Source: Nemophila menziesii (Eukaryota; Streptophyta; Magnoliopsida; Boraginales; Hydrophyllaceae). Taken from it: 64,000 nucleotides of DNA. Position numbers and translations under genes: made by a program. The notes under the pieces are model-generated. The model was given only the letters and a program-made list of their open reading frames with translations, did no database searches and was not told the origin of the DNA. The stretch is taken from positions 17,966,001 through 18,030,000 of the forward strand of contig JARWIR010000008.1 in the NCBI GenBank assembly GCA_029959085.1. Reading direction: 5' to 3'. Shown here piece by piece: positions 44,501 through 53,581 of this stretch; the first letter of the stretch is position 1; the number at the start of each line of letters is the position of its first letter.

Positions 44501-45865
44501 TCACCGGTTGCAAAAACTGTATCCATAAGACTTATTATAGCTCTTGCTTCAATAAACAACTGGCATTTACATCAATTAGATGTAAACAATGAGTTTTTAC
44601 ATAGAGAATTGAATGAGGATGTATACATGAATGTGCCTCAAGGTCTTCCAGCTCCACCAAACTCTGTATGCAAATTGAACAAGAGCTTATATGGTCTAAA
44701 GCAAGCGTCAAGGCAATGGTTTGCCAAACTCTCTCATGCTCTTACTTCATATGGTTTCAAACACTCTGCTAGTGATTACAGTTTGTTCATCAAGAATGAT
44801 TCATCTTCTTTCATCGCATTACTCGTATACGTGGATGATATTATTGTTGCAAGTAATTCAACTGACGAAATTGATAAACTTAAGCGTTTTCTTCATAAAG
44901 AATTTACAATAAAGGATTTAGGAATACTTAAATACTTCTTAGGAATTGAAGTAGCTCGCAATTCCAAAGGAATTTCTTTATCTCAAAGAAAATATGCTTT
45001 GGACATTCTTGATGAATGTGGCTTGACTGAATGTAAACTAGTGGCTTTCCCTATGGAATCAACTCTCAAATTGTGTATGGATGATTCTTGTTTAATGGAT
45101 AATCTATCCTCATACAGGCGTTTAATAGGGAGACTTCTATATTTAACTATCACATGACCTGATTTGTCTTACTCTGTTAATTCTCTAAGTCAATTTCTTT
45201 CCAAACCAACCATTGATCATTGGAATGCAGCTCAAAGAGTACTTAGATATATAAAAGCTACTCCTGGTCAAGGTATATTTCACTCATCTACATCTGAAAT
45301 CAAACTCAAAGCGTTTTGTGATAGTGTTTGGGCCGGCTGTCTTGATTCAAGAAGAAGTATAACGGGTTTTTGTATTTTTCTTGGTGATTCTCTTGTTTCT
45401 TGGAAAAGTAAGAAGCAATCCACCATTAGCAAGTCTTCAGCTGAAGCTGAATATCGAGCTTTAGCTGCTACAACGTGTGAATTACAATGGCTTGTCTATG
45501 CTTTGCGAGATTATGTAATTATTCATTCATCTCCTGCTTTCATATACTCGGATAGTAAATTTGCAATTGCAATGTCAACGAATCCCGTTCAACATGAAAG
45601 AACTAAACAAGTTGACATTGATTGCAAGATTACTCGTGATAAATTACAATCCGGTGTCATCAAACTCTTTTATATACCTTCCAATCTGCAACTTGCAGAT
45701 ATGTTCACAAAACCTCTTGGTTCTCTACCATTTCACAATAATCTTTCCAAGTTCAACATTATAAATATTCATGTTCCACTTGTGGAGGGATCTTGGAATA
45801 TAGCTGCTGGGGTTGACAAGAAGCACTTGAGCAAAATAGATGAAGAAGAGAAGTGCAGGGACTAA
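41549..45865 (+). pseudogene. Copia-C gag-pol polyprotein, nearly complete, disabled
   Basis: Gag starts at ATG 41549 (MANQSPTK), shifts frame near 41573, and continues to a TAA at 42205 where the frame plainly goes on (EESQRLLTSS). The zinc knuckle CSHCGYTGHTIETC is at 42318-42359 after another frameshift. Protease is seen as ILDTGATDHL (~42665). GAG-pre-integrase is LWHSRLGHPSKAKLSALK (~43040). The integrase core has HCDIWGPF (~43220), RSDNGEEF (~43410) and QQNGLVERKHQ (~43495), again after a frameshift. RT has WVFKLKYRADG, LHQLDVNNEFLHRELN and the catalytic VYVDDIIVAS (~44830). A TGA at 45155 replaces a conserved Arg codon (TRPDLSY). RNase H has AFCDSVWAGC, SSAEAEYRALA and ADMFTKPLG, reading on into the 3' LTR. 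At least five lesions block a functional polyprotein. Confidence 0.95.
45778..45790 (+). other. Copia-C polypurine tract
   Basis: TTGTGGAGGGA abuts the 3' LTR, the standard plus-strand primer of Copia elements. Confidence 0.88.
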
Positions 45866-46138
45866 AATGCAAAGTTGATATTAGTTTGTTAAGTTTGTTA
45901 GTTTGTTAAGTTTGTTAGTTTGTTAATCAATTGGAATAAAGTACAGCTGTTGCAGCTGTCATTTAGTTAGAATAGATGTGATAGATTCATCTTGTATATA
46001 TACATAGCTTTAACAAATGTAAATATTTTTAATTCAATAATAGAAAACTCAATCTCTCTCTCTCGTTTAGCTTTTATTCTATCTTCTCTGCTTTGCTTGA
46101 AACTCCTTTCATGACTTCTCTAATTCTCTTATTTTACA
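45791..46138 (+). repeat. Copia-C 3' LTR
   Basis: Starts TCTTGGAATATAGCTGC and ends TTATTTTACA. It differs from the 5' copy by a tandem duplication of AAGTTTGTTAGTTTGTT at about 45890-45925, a shorter (CT)n and about three substitutions. Confidence 0.93.
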
Positions 46139-46166
46139 GTTGTGGGCCCGATTGTGACTTCATAAC

Positions 46167-46989
46167 CTAAACCACAAAATTCGAATCAAGAGAAGAATTC
46201 AAGATTGGAAATATAAGAGCAAATAATAGACCATAACATTATACTTAAGCTTCTACAGAGTTGAAGGGTAAAATAAGTTATTAAGCATGACAAAACTTAT
46301 GATTTTGTTGAACTTCTCGTTTGTAGCCTATGGTATAGTTCTGTGTGAAATAATGTCTCTAAAATAGTCACTCTGCATAGATAAAATGGGAAACTTTCAT
46401 ATATATTGTTTAGCAATTTATATGAAGGAACTTTCATAAGTGTAGCACATATTAACCCCATAATATTGTCTGATTGTCGAGATACAAGTAGATTACTTCA
46501 ATATCGTACTAAATTTATTACTTACTAGGAAAAGGAGACAGAAATTCGTCACAAACAAAGTTTTAGTTTGTCACTATTAACAAGAACAACACCATATCCT
46601 TGAAAAATCATAAACTCAGTGCACTCAAGTATTAAAGCTTCAATTTCAAAGGTTGAGGCTGATGCACTTTATACTAAGAAAGTCACAGCGCATTTCTCAA
46701 ATACTAATTCTACAGAAAATCAAGATAAATTGAAGCAAATTTTAGCTTATAAAGATTCAAAAAGGCTGATTAATTATTTCTAGTCTAGAAAATTATTTGT
46801 ACATTTTGATTATGTAGTCCTAATGTCCAATATTAATCCTTTACTTTTTGATTTGTGTAATATTGGTTTATTTCCTAACGTTTGAATTTTGATTACTTAT
46901 TTGGTCCTAATAATTTTAGATTTTATTTTTATAAATAACTACAAATATAGCCTCAATAAAATAAAATTAAAGTACACTTGAATAAGTAT
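46167..46989. other. AT-rich region without recognised features
   Basis: No convincing gene or repeat. It may be the flank of the split frame on the minus strand (intron or upstream DNA). Confidence 0.4.
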
Positions 46990-47183
46990 TTGAAGGACAA
47001 ATATGTAAATTGGTATATAAAATATGCCTTACCTTCCTTATTATTTTCTAATCCATACATAGAATTGTAATAATCCTTTATAAAAACTTTCTTTACTTTT
47101 TTATTCAATCCAAACAAGAAAAAATCCTCTCCTTTCCTTTTTTGTGTTATACTTTCTTTTCTTATCCTTTAATCAAGAATCCT
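46990..47183 (-). mobile_element. Possible distal arm of the Harbinger element
   Basis: On the minus strand GGAAGGATTCTTGATTAAAG and CTTGTTTGGATTGAATAAAA resemble, in the same spacing order, the left arm at 21965-22050 (GGATTCTAATT and TTGTTTGGATTAAAAA). It lies next to the second telomere-like block, mirroring the left arm. The terminal bases seem to have been removed by the adjoining SINE. Confidence 0.4.
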
Positions 47184-47304
47184 TCCCATGGGAGATATGA
47201 CTGCCTCCCCAACCATACCTCCAGGCAAATTAGAACTAGGTTGAACCCTGTACCTCTCACTTGAGAGACAGAGCCCTGGCCAGATGAGCTAGCTCACTTG
47301 GTTG
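47184..47304 (-). mobile_element. AU-type SINE fragment
   Basis: On the minus strand GAGCTAGCTCATCTGGCCAG (A-box region) and GGTACAGGGTTCAACC (B-box region) match the SINE at 15401-15633, followed by TAGTTCTAATT and CCCATGGGA. The 3' half with the GGACACCC tail is missing. It separates the presumed Harbinger arm from the telomere-like block. Confidence 0.75.
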
Positions 47305-47918
47305 GTTTTATGATTTAGGGTTCAGGGTTTATCATTTAGGGTCCAGAGTTTATCATATATGGTTCAGGAGTTATCATTTAGATTTCAAGGTTTATCATTT
47401 AGGATTCAGGTTTATAATTTAGGGTTCAGGGTTTATCCTTTAGGGTTCAGGGTTTAGCGTTTATCATTTAGGGTTCAGGGTTCATGGTTTAAGGTTCAGA
47501 GTTCATGATTTAGGGTTTAGGGTTTAGGGTTAAGGGTTTATTGTTTATTAGTGTTTAGGATTAAGGGTTTATTGTTTATTAGGGTTTAGGGTTCATGGTT
47601 TATTATTTAGGGTTTATCAATTAGGGTTCAGGGTTTGGGGTTTATCAGGGTTTAGGGTTCAGGTTTTAGGGTTCAAGGTTCAAGGTTCATGATTTAGGGT
47701 TTATGGTTTATTAGGGTTTAGGATATTTGATTTATGGTTCAGGGTTCGGGGTTTATGATTTAGGGTTCAGGGTTTATCATTTAGGGTTCAGGGTTTATCA
47801 TTTAGGGTTTAGAGTTTATTATTCAGGGTTCAGGGTTTATCATTTAGGTTCAGGGTTCACGAATCAGGGTCCAGGGTCCAGGGTTCAAGGTTCAGGGTTT
47901 ATAATTTAGGGTTCAATA
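47305..47918. repeat. Degenerate telomere-like array, right block
   Basis: About 610 bp of the same variant set as the left block (TTTAGGGTTCAGGGTTTATC, TTTATGATTTAGGG). The short open frame inside, with YHLGFRV repeats, is a by-product of the ~21-bp period and not a gene. Confidence 0.9.
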
Positions 47919-47924
47919 TTATTA

Positions 47925-48647
47925 GCTTTATTTGACTGTTTATTTATCACACCTTTGCCCCTACCAAGTTTTTGGCGCCACTGCTGGGGATTTATCTTTA
48001 AGTTAGTTTTATTTGTGTGTATTTAGTGAAAAAGTTTTTATTTGTTTGTTATCAGTTTTACGTGCTTTCTTTTTAGTCTCTTTTTAGGTTTCTTAGGTAT
48101 GACAAATTATTTTACACTTAAGCATACGGGCGTTAAGGATCATTGTTCACAGTGTGGGATGCGAGGACACCATTGGGATGAGTGTGCATCCGGGAACCTC
48201 ATATATCAAGGTCAAATACCCCAGTCACAACCAACTTACACCACCAATAATAATACACAAAGGAAGTTGATATTTGATGAAAATACGAGATTTTGAAAGC
48301 AGAAACAGACGCATTCTTGACAGAACTCACCTAGGGTCGCAAGATTTGTGAAGATGCTCGAGCTCCACCACTGCTCATGGATAAGCCGCAAGAAGATTCC
48401 AACAATGAGCTCTCATAAACCCTGAAAAATTTTGCGGAATCAACATTAACCAGCTTGAAAAAATATATAAAAAAGATATAGAGCACTCCACAAAATTAAT
48501 TAATTCAAAACATGCTCTTGTGCAATTCATCAAAGATTCAACCGATAAAAGGAGAGAAAGTGATGCGAATCTCAGTGCCGCCCTATAAGCAGTGCAACTC
48601 ATGTAGCAAAAAATTAAAGCAATGGAGCAAAGACTAACGTAAGTCAC
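47925..48647 (+). mobile_element. Athila-like remnant: LTR tail, PBS and deleted gag
   Basis: A short LTR tail (TTATTTATCACACC) is followed by a degenerate Asp-tRNA primer-binding site TGGCGCCACTGCTGGGGA at 47973-47990 and a leader resembling that of Athila-D. The rest of its LTR is missing, replaced by the telomere-like array. It is cut at 48648 by the Athila-D LTR. Confidence 0.75.
48099..48647 (+). pseudogene. Athila-like gag with N-terminal deletion
   Basis: From the ATG at 48099 the frame passes within 12 codons to a zinc knuckle, CSQCGMRGHHWDEC (C-x2-C-x4-H-x4-C), whereas in Athila-D the knuckle is some 360 residues from the start. The frame stops at 48296. Beyond it, broken frames contain KNFAESTLTSLKKYI and HALVQFIKDSTDKRRESDA, coiled-coil-like sequence that fits the gag region after the knuckle. 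Confidence 0.65.
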
Positions 48648-50207
48648 TGATGTCTCCCTAATTGTTCTTATTTTCGACCCTTAGGAGACATCATTTTTGG
48701 TGTTTATTTAATCAATTTGATAGACTTTTGGACTAAATATGAAATAATATGATTTTCCTCTTTTATTTCTAGCATTTTTAGTTTATTAAGCTTTTGCGCG
48801 TAATATTGGTATTTTTAGTGTAAAGTTTACAGGTTTTAGATGTTAGCTAGAAGAGGAATCCAAGGAGAAAGTCAAAGAACAAGAGATAAAGTCAAGACTT
48901 GAAGTTAAATCCCGAAGATATTATTTTTAGAGCTGAAAATCCATTTTCCAGGCCATAGATTTCTGATTTCGAGGTGCTTAAGCGATGATTTAGCCGCTGA
49001 CCTTTGAAGAGAAAACATTCCTTATCGAGTTACGGAACTTTAGCAACTGGAATGAGGTCAATCAGAGTCATAACGCATCGGGAAACGCCGTTTTAGTGAA
49101 GGCATATCAGCAGTTACGGGATTTTGGGCTAAGTTAGTGGACTTGGGCCTTTTATATTTCATTTAATTAAAAGCCTAGGTCCAAGTCCGAATTTGCACTT
49201 ATAAAAGGAGGTCTGGACTTCTATTTTTCATACAATTCACATTCTGCAAGATTAAACACCAGAGAGAAGTCAACAGAAGGAAGAAAGAAGAAGCTACAAG
49301 AGCTGGAGAGGGTCTATATCTCCGTTCGTAATCATTCCTATTCCGGAAATTAGGTTTTTCTTATCTTTAATTTTGTAATCAATATGAATTCCTTTACATT
49401 TAATTTAGTTTTTCTTTTTAATATGAGCTAAACTTTTCATAGTGCTTGAGAACAATTAATGGGTGAATCCCAATCTTATTGAATTACGAATGTTGAATTT
49501 GGGTTTCTGTTAAATTAAATTAAATTAGGTCTTTTACTCTTTTCAATAAATTGAGATTAATTACTGTTTTTGGAGTAGCTAACTAAGAACAGGTGTTAGT
49601 ATCTAGGCTATTCCAATTAGTGGCGATTGGATCATCCTGACGGAGGGTTTAGGTACGGAAATATTTATTCAATCTAGGATAGAAGCTATTGATTCTGACG
49701 AACTTAGCTAATTCTAGGGCCAATGAGGTAATAAAACTTAATCATCCAACGGTGGATCATATTTACCCTGACGGGACTAGTGACACTTTAGGATCGCCTT
49801 ATAGTCCACCCTGACGGGGGTATAAGGAATTTAGAATCCCGACCATTGTAATTGACTAATTTAGCCCTTAAACAACATAAGTTAGGAAATAAGATTGGGA
49901 GGATCCTTGCGTTCTCAAGTGCTACATCTCATATTGCGTTTTACATCATTTTACTTGCGTCTTAGCTTTTATTTGCATTTTAATATTTGTCTTTCATTTA
50001 CTTAGCATTAATACAAAACCAACCAAACATATTATCTTTATTTGCTTTCATAAGTGCATCAATCATTAATAGATAAGCATTGTAGTCAACCATCCCGTCC
50101 TTGGAACGAATCTGTATTATTAGTTATACTACTTGGGACAACCGTACACTTGCGGTTGTGGTTCGACTATTATTTGCATTTATTTTAGAACACACAAAGG
50201 ACCACCA
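48648..50207 (+). repeat. Athila-D 5' LTR
   Basis: Begins TGATGTCTCC, followed by the perfect inverted partner GGAGACATCA at 48684-48693. A TATA-like TTATAAAAGG lies at 49199-49208. CCTGACGGR motifs lie at 49636, 49767 and 49809. The 3' end is placed at CACCA, 50207, just before AGTTTT and the PBS; this end is approximate to a few bases. Confidence 0.9.
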
Positions 50208-50213
50208 AGTTTT

Positions 50214-50231
50214 TGGCGCCGCTGCCGGGGA
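50214..50231 (+). other. Athila-D primer-binding site (Asp tRNA)
   Basis: TGGCGCCGCTGCCGGGGA matches the complement of the 3' end of plant Asp-tRNA at 17 of 18 positions, a primer used by many plant Gypsy elements of the Athila/Tat group. Confidence 0.88.
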
Positions 50232-50340
50232 CGGTAGCGTGTGACCACGGTGTTTATCCTTTAGTGATAGTGCATTTATTTTATTTTATCAGCTTTACGC
50301 TTCTTGTTTGTTAGCTTTTTCAGGTTTTTAGGTTTGGTGT

Positions 50341-53211
50341 ATGCGAAGAAGGCTATTCAAGGATCTAGAGGCAACACCTCCGATCCTTAGTAATCCAGAA
50401 TCGTTGATCAGACTTGCTAACAAGAGAAGAAGAGAACGAGAAGCTTTAGAAGTAGAAGAGTTAGTTAACAGAATGGAGAATATCAATCTTCAAGGTCAAC
50501 AGAATAATGGACAAGGCCAGCTAGATGCAAATGGCCAACCTTTAGCTCCAGGCGTTATTCCTCCAGTTCCACAAGTGAATCCTAATCCTCAAGTCCAGAT
50601 AGTAATGAATCAAGATCCGTGGTTTACTAATGGTCCTCCAGAAATTCCATTCCGTGCTCCTGCTATAGGAGTAGGTGCTCCAGATATAGATGTTCCGAGA
50701 TTCCGTCCAGATTCGGGTATGTTAGCTCAATTCCAAAACTTTGGAAATTTTCGTGGAAGACCATCAGAAGATCCTCTTAGAGCAGTACAGAAGTTTAAAC
50801 AGATATGTGATTCTTATATCACACAAGGAGTTTCGAGGGAACAAATGTATTTTGCTGCTTTTAAATTCTTTGTTATTGATGGAGCGAGTGAATGGCACGA
50901 TACGCAAGATCCTACAAAGATAACCAACTGGGACCAATTAGAGATTGCTTTCTTTGACAGGTATTACCCAAGTAACATGAGGTTAGATGCTGAATTAGAA
51001 TTGACGCATTTCCGTCAAGAATATGATGAAACTTTGGGTAAGAGTTGGACAAGATTTCAGATGTGCTTACGTAGAGTCCCCAATCATGGCTTTTCAGAAC
51101 AACAACAGCTAAAAATCTTTTATAGAGGCCTTGATGGGAATTCGAGAGAGAAATTAGATACGCTATGTGGAGCAGGTTTTCTTCAAGTTCAACCCGCTCA
51201 TGCGAAAATCATTTTGGAAAGAACAGTCAAGAATGAAGTTGGGTGGAATTCAGTAAGAACACCGGTTAAAGGAGTCAATAATGTTAATATCGAAGAAAAG
51301 TTTGCTACGCTAGAGACAAAGATTCAAACCACACTAGAACAACAACTGAGACAACTTACTCTAGCCGTGAAAGAAGGTTTTTCGAATAAAAGAGGTGAGG
51401 TAAAGGTTGCACAAGAGGTATATGGATGTGAGTATTGCGGTGTTAATGATCATAGTTGGGAAAATTGTCAAAATAATCAAGAATCCGTGATGTTTGTGTC
51501 CAATAGAGGTAACTTTAATTCGAGTGGTAATGGATATCAGCCTAACAGAAACCATCTTGGGTTTCAATACTCAAATCCTAATGGGGCAGCAAATCCTACA
51601 TATGCGTATCAGCCACATCCCCAAGGTAACAACTACAATCCAAGACCACACAACAATTATCAAGGAGGACAGAATCAAAATTATGTTCAGAGACAAGCTC
51701 CTCAAGAAAATTATGATGACACAATGAATCAGAAAGCCTTACCTGCCTATCCACAAGAAGGAGTAGTTACCCTTCAGAAAACAGTTGAAAGTTTAATTTC
51801 TCTTCAAACACAAGCTATGGAACGTCAAAATGCAGCCGAAGCAAATATGAAGTTGTTCCAGAATCAGCTAAGTCAAATTAATAAACAACTGAATCAACGT
51901 CCACAAGGGCAACTTCCTAGCGATACTGAGAATCCAATCCAAATCGAAGACTGTAAAGCTATTACTCTCAGAAGTGGTAAGAACCTTCCTCCACCTCCTT
52001 TTCCGGTTATGAAAGAAAAAGAAGTTAGAAAAGAAAAAGAGGTGGTGGATAAAGATAAAGAAGTTGAAGTAGAAGAAGTGGAGAGGCCTGTTGAGGTTCC
52101 GAAAAAGAAAGATGAGACTATAATCAATCGTCCCCCTCCACCATTTCCATCGAGAGTTCAAAAGAAGGGTGATATGGCTGATTACCAAAAGTTCTTTAAC
52201 AAGGTAAGAGGTCTTAGCATAAATATTCCGTTGCTAGAAGCTATTCGAGATGTACCCAAGTATGCTAAGTTTTTGAAACGAGCCCTAACTAACAAAAGGT
52301 CGTATTGTGATAATGAGATGATTGGTCTCCCTGAGGAATGTAGTGCTATTTGTCAAGGTAAATTACCTCCAAAGTTAGTTGATCCTGGGAGCTTTACAAT
52401 TCCGATATCTATTGGTAATGAGTGGAAAGGAAAAGCGCTGTGTGATTTGGGTGCAAGCATAAATCTTATGCCCAAATCAATCTTTGACAAGCTTAATATT
52501 GAAGCAAGACCCACTTCTATGGTCTTGCAAATGGCGGATCGATCTCTTGCACATCCAGAAGGCCGAATCGAATATGTCCTCGTTAAGGTAGGTACGTTAA
52601 TTTTTCCCGCTGATTTCATTATACTTGATTACGACGCGGATAGGAATGTCCCCATTATTTTGGGAAGACCATTCCTAGCCACGGGGCGTACCTTGATTGA
52701 TGTAGAAAATGGCGAAATGATTATGAGAATCCAAGACGAGGAGATGAATTTTAATGTGTTTAGACCTATGAAGTTTCCGGATTCCAAGGAAGAATGTTTT
52801 CGTGTAGATGTAATGGAACCGGTAAGAAAAGAGTCAATCAATGTTGTGGACACTTTAGGGGTGGAAGAGAAAGAGTTACGAAAGAAACCACCAATTAAAG
52901 CTCCTCCATACCCTAAAGATCCACAACTACATCATGCGAAGAAGAAAGAGAAAGCACGTGCCACGAAGGTTCCGAAGGAACCTAAGAAAGAAAGAAAGAG
53001 AAAGGGGTTCAAGGTAGGTGAAGAAGTAGCTATGAAGAAACCAAACCCCCATCCAAAGGTACGTGAATCGAAAAGTTCTTGGTTAGGACCATTCATGGTC
53101 ACGCAAGTTATCTCAGATAAACTAGTGGGAATAAAAGCTAAGGGATGCAAATTTCGAGTTGCAACTATTGACAACCTCACTCACTGCTGGGGAGGTTATG
53201 TCAACGACTAA
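50341..53211 (+). CDS. Athila-D gag-protease fused to an integrase-tail-like segment
   Basis: An uninterrupted frame of 956 codons. Residues ~120-300 are the retrotransposon gag capsid (DGASEWHDTQDP, WDQLEIAFFDRYYP, LKIFYRGLDGNSREKLDTL). Residues 363-376 form an intact zinc knuckle, CEYCGVNDHSWENC. An N/Q-rich linker and coiled coil follow. The aspartic protease spans residues ~690-800, with catalytic CDLGASINLMP near 701 and the IILGRPFLATGR flap partner near 775, both typical of Athila. After a basic linker (~880-895), FKVGEEVAMKKPNPHPKV and SWLGPFMVTQV resemble the C-terminal end of Athila polyproteins after the integrase core. RT, RNase H and the integrase core are therefore missing in frame. 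The product could build and mature particles but not copy or integrate DNA; the missing enzymes would have to come from a full-length relative. Confidence 0.93.
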   Translation: MRRRLFKDLEATPPILSNPESLIRLANKRRREREALEVEELVNRMENINLQGQQNNGQGQLDANGQPLAPGVIPPVPQVNPNPQVQIVMNQDPWFTNGPPEIPFRAPAIGVGAPDIDVPRFRPDSGMLAQFQNFGNFRGRPSEDPLRAVQKFKQICDSYITQGVSREQMYFAAFKFFVIDGASEWHDTQDPTKITNWDQLEIAFFDRYYPSNMRLDAELELTHFRQEYDETLGKSWTRFQMCLRRVPNHGFSEQQQLKIFYRGLDGNSREKLDTLCGAGFLQVQPAHAKIILERTVKNEVGWNSVRTPVKGVNNVNIEEKFATLETKIQTTLEQQLRQLTLAVKEGFSNKRGEVKVAQEVYGCEYCGVNDHSWENCQNNQESVMFVSNRGNFNSSGNGYQPNRNHLGFQYSNPNGAANPTYAYQPHPQGNNYNPRPHNNYQGGQNQNYVQRQAPQENYDDTMNQKALPAYPQEGVVTLQKTVESLISLQTQAMERQNAAEANMKLFQNQLSQINKQLNQRPQGQLPSDTENPIQIEDCKAITLRSGKNLPPPPFPVMKEKEVRKEKEVVDKDKEVEVEEVERPVEVPKKKDETIINRPPPPFPSRVQKKGDMADYQKFFNKVRGLSINIPLLEAIRDVPKYAKFLKRALTNKRSYCDNEMIGLPEECSAICQGKLPPKLVDPGSFTIPISIGNEWKGKALCDLGASINLMPKSIFDKLNIEARPTSMVLQMADRSLAHPEGRIEYVLVKVGTLIFPADFIILDYDADRNVPIILGRPFLATGRTLIDVENGEMIMRIQDEEMNFNVFRPMKFPDSKEECFRVDVMEPVRKESINVVDTLGVEEKELRKKPPIKAPPYPKDPQLHHAKKKEKARATKVPKEPKKERKRKGFKVGEEVAMKKPNPHPKVRESKSSWLGPFMVTQVISDKLVGIKAKGCKFRVATIDNLTHCWGGYVND

Positions 53212-53581
53212 ATAACGAGGTAACCCGTCGAGCTTAACGACGTTAAACAAAAGCCATTTCTTGTATATTAGTTAAGTATTTCAATTTCGTAGTTTAATTT
53301 AGTTTGATTTTCGTTAATTTAGTGTTTATTATTAAGAAATGAGGAAGGGTAGTTGTTTTTGATGATTTCAGGGGTAAAAGGGTCATGAGTTTGGGGTCAA
53401 AACGAGGAGAAAACAAAAAATTATGGAGTCAACAACAGATTTGACCGGCTAGCCGGCGAGCTGGCCGGCATACCGGCCAAAAATGCTGAAGACCCCCAAA
53501 CTCTCTGACCACTGCGTCAGCGATGACGCAGCATTGCTGCTTCACCATTCGCGCCAGCGAGAATCCACCGGCATACCGGTC
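53212..53581 (+). mobile_element. Athila-D 3' non-coding half, part 1
   Basis: No ORF. GC-rich palindromes begin at about 53446: CCGGCTAGCCGG, CCGGCATACCGG and the stem TGCGTCA-GCGA-TGACGCA at 53513-53530. Copia-E is inserted right after CCGGTC at 53581. Confidence 0.8.

Larger units (their letters stand above)
41140..46138 (+). mobile_element. Copia-C, full-length young Copia retrotransposon
   Basis: Two LTRs (332 and 348 bp) enclose PBS, gag-pol and polypurine tract, with the perfect target duplication GTTGT at 41135-41139 and 46139-46143. The LTRs differ at about three bases, small indels and a 17-bp tandem duplication, so the insertion is recent. The LTRs begin TC, not the canonical TG, and end CA. 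Confidence 0.95.
41013..46166 (-). pseudogene. Open frame split by Copia-C (possible host exon)
   Basis: Ignoring Copia-C and one copy of its 5-bp duplication, a minus-strand frame runs from 46166 to 46144 and on from 41134 to about 41013. It begins right after an acceptor-like TTTGTGGTTTAG and includes SSHRLLKNLLSELAKSLGG and TVESIKLSTPLSFK, where a GTTTAC donor is possible. About 52 codons are open across the join. I do not recognise the protein. It may be an exon of a gene destroyed by the insertion or a chance frame; confidence is low. Confidence 0.25.

Noticed and set aside
47220..47304. Possible tRNA gene (A- and B-box-like motifs)
   Set aside because: Matches the AU SINE at 15401-15633 over its 5' half; no cloverleaf or anticodon arm could be drawn.
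47727..47909. Repetitive protein with YHLGFRV motifs
   Set aside because: By-product of the 21-bp periodicity of the telomere-like array.
47305..47918. CRISPR-like array
   Set aside because: The repeats are contiguous degenerate telomere-like units without unique spacers, in a plant nuclear context.
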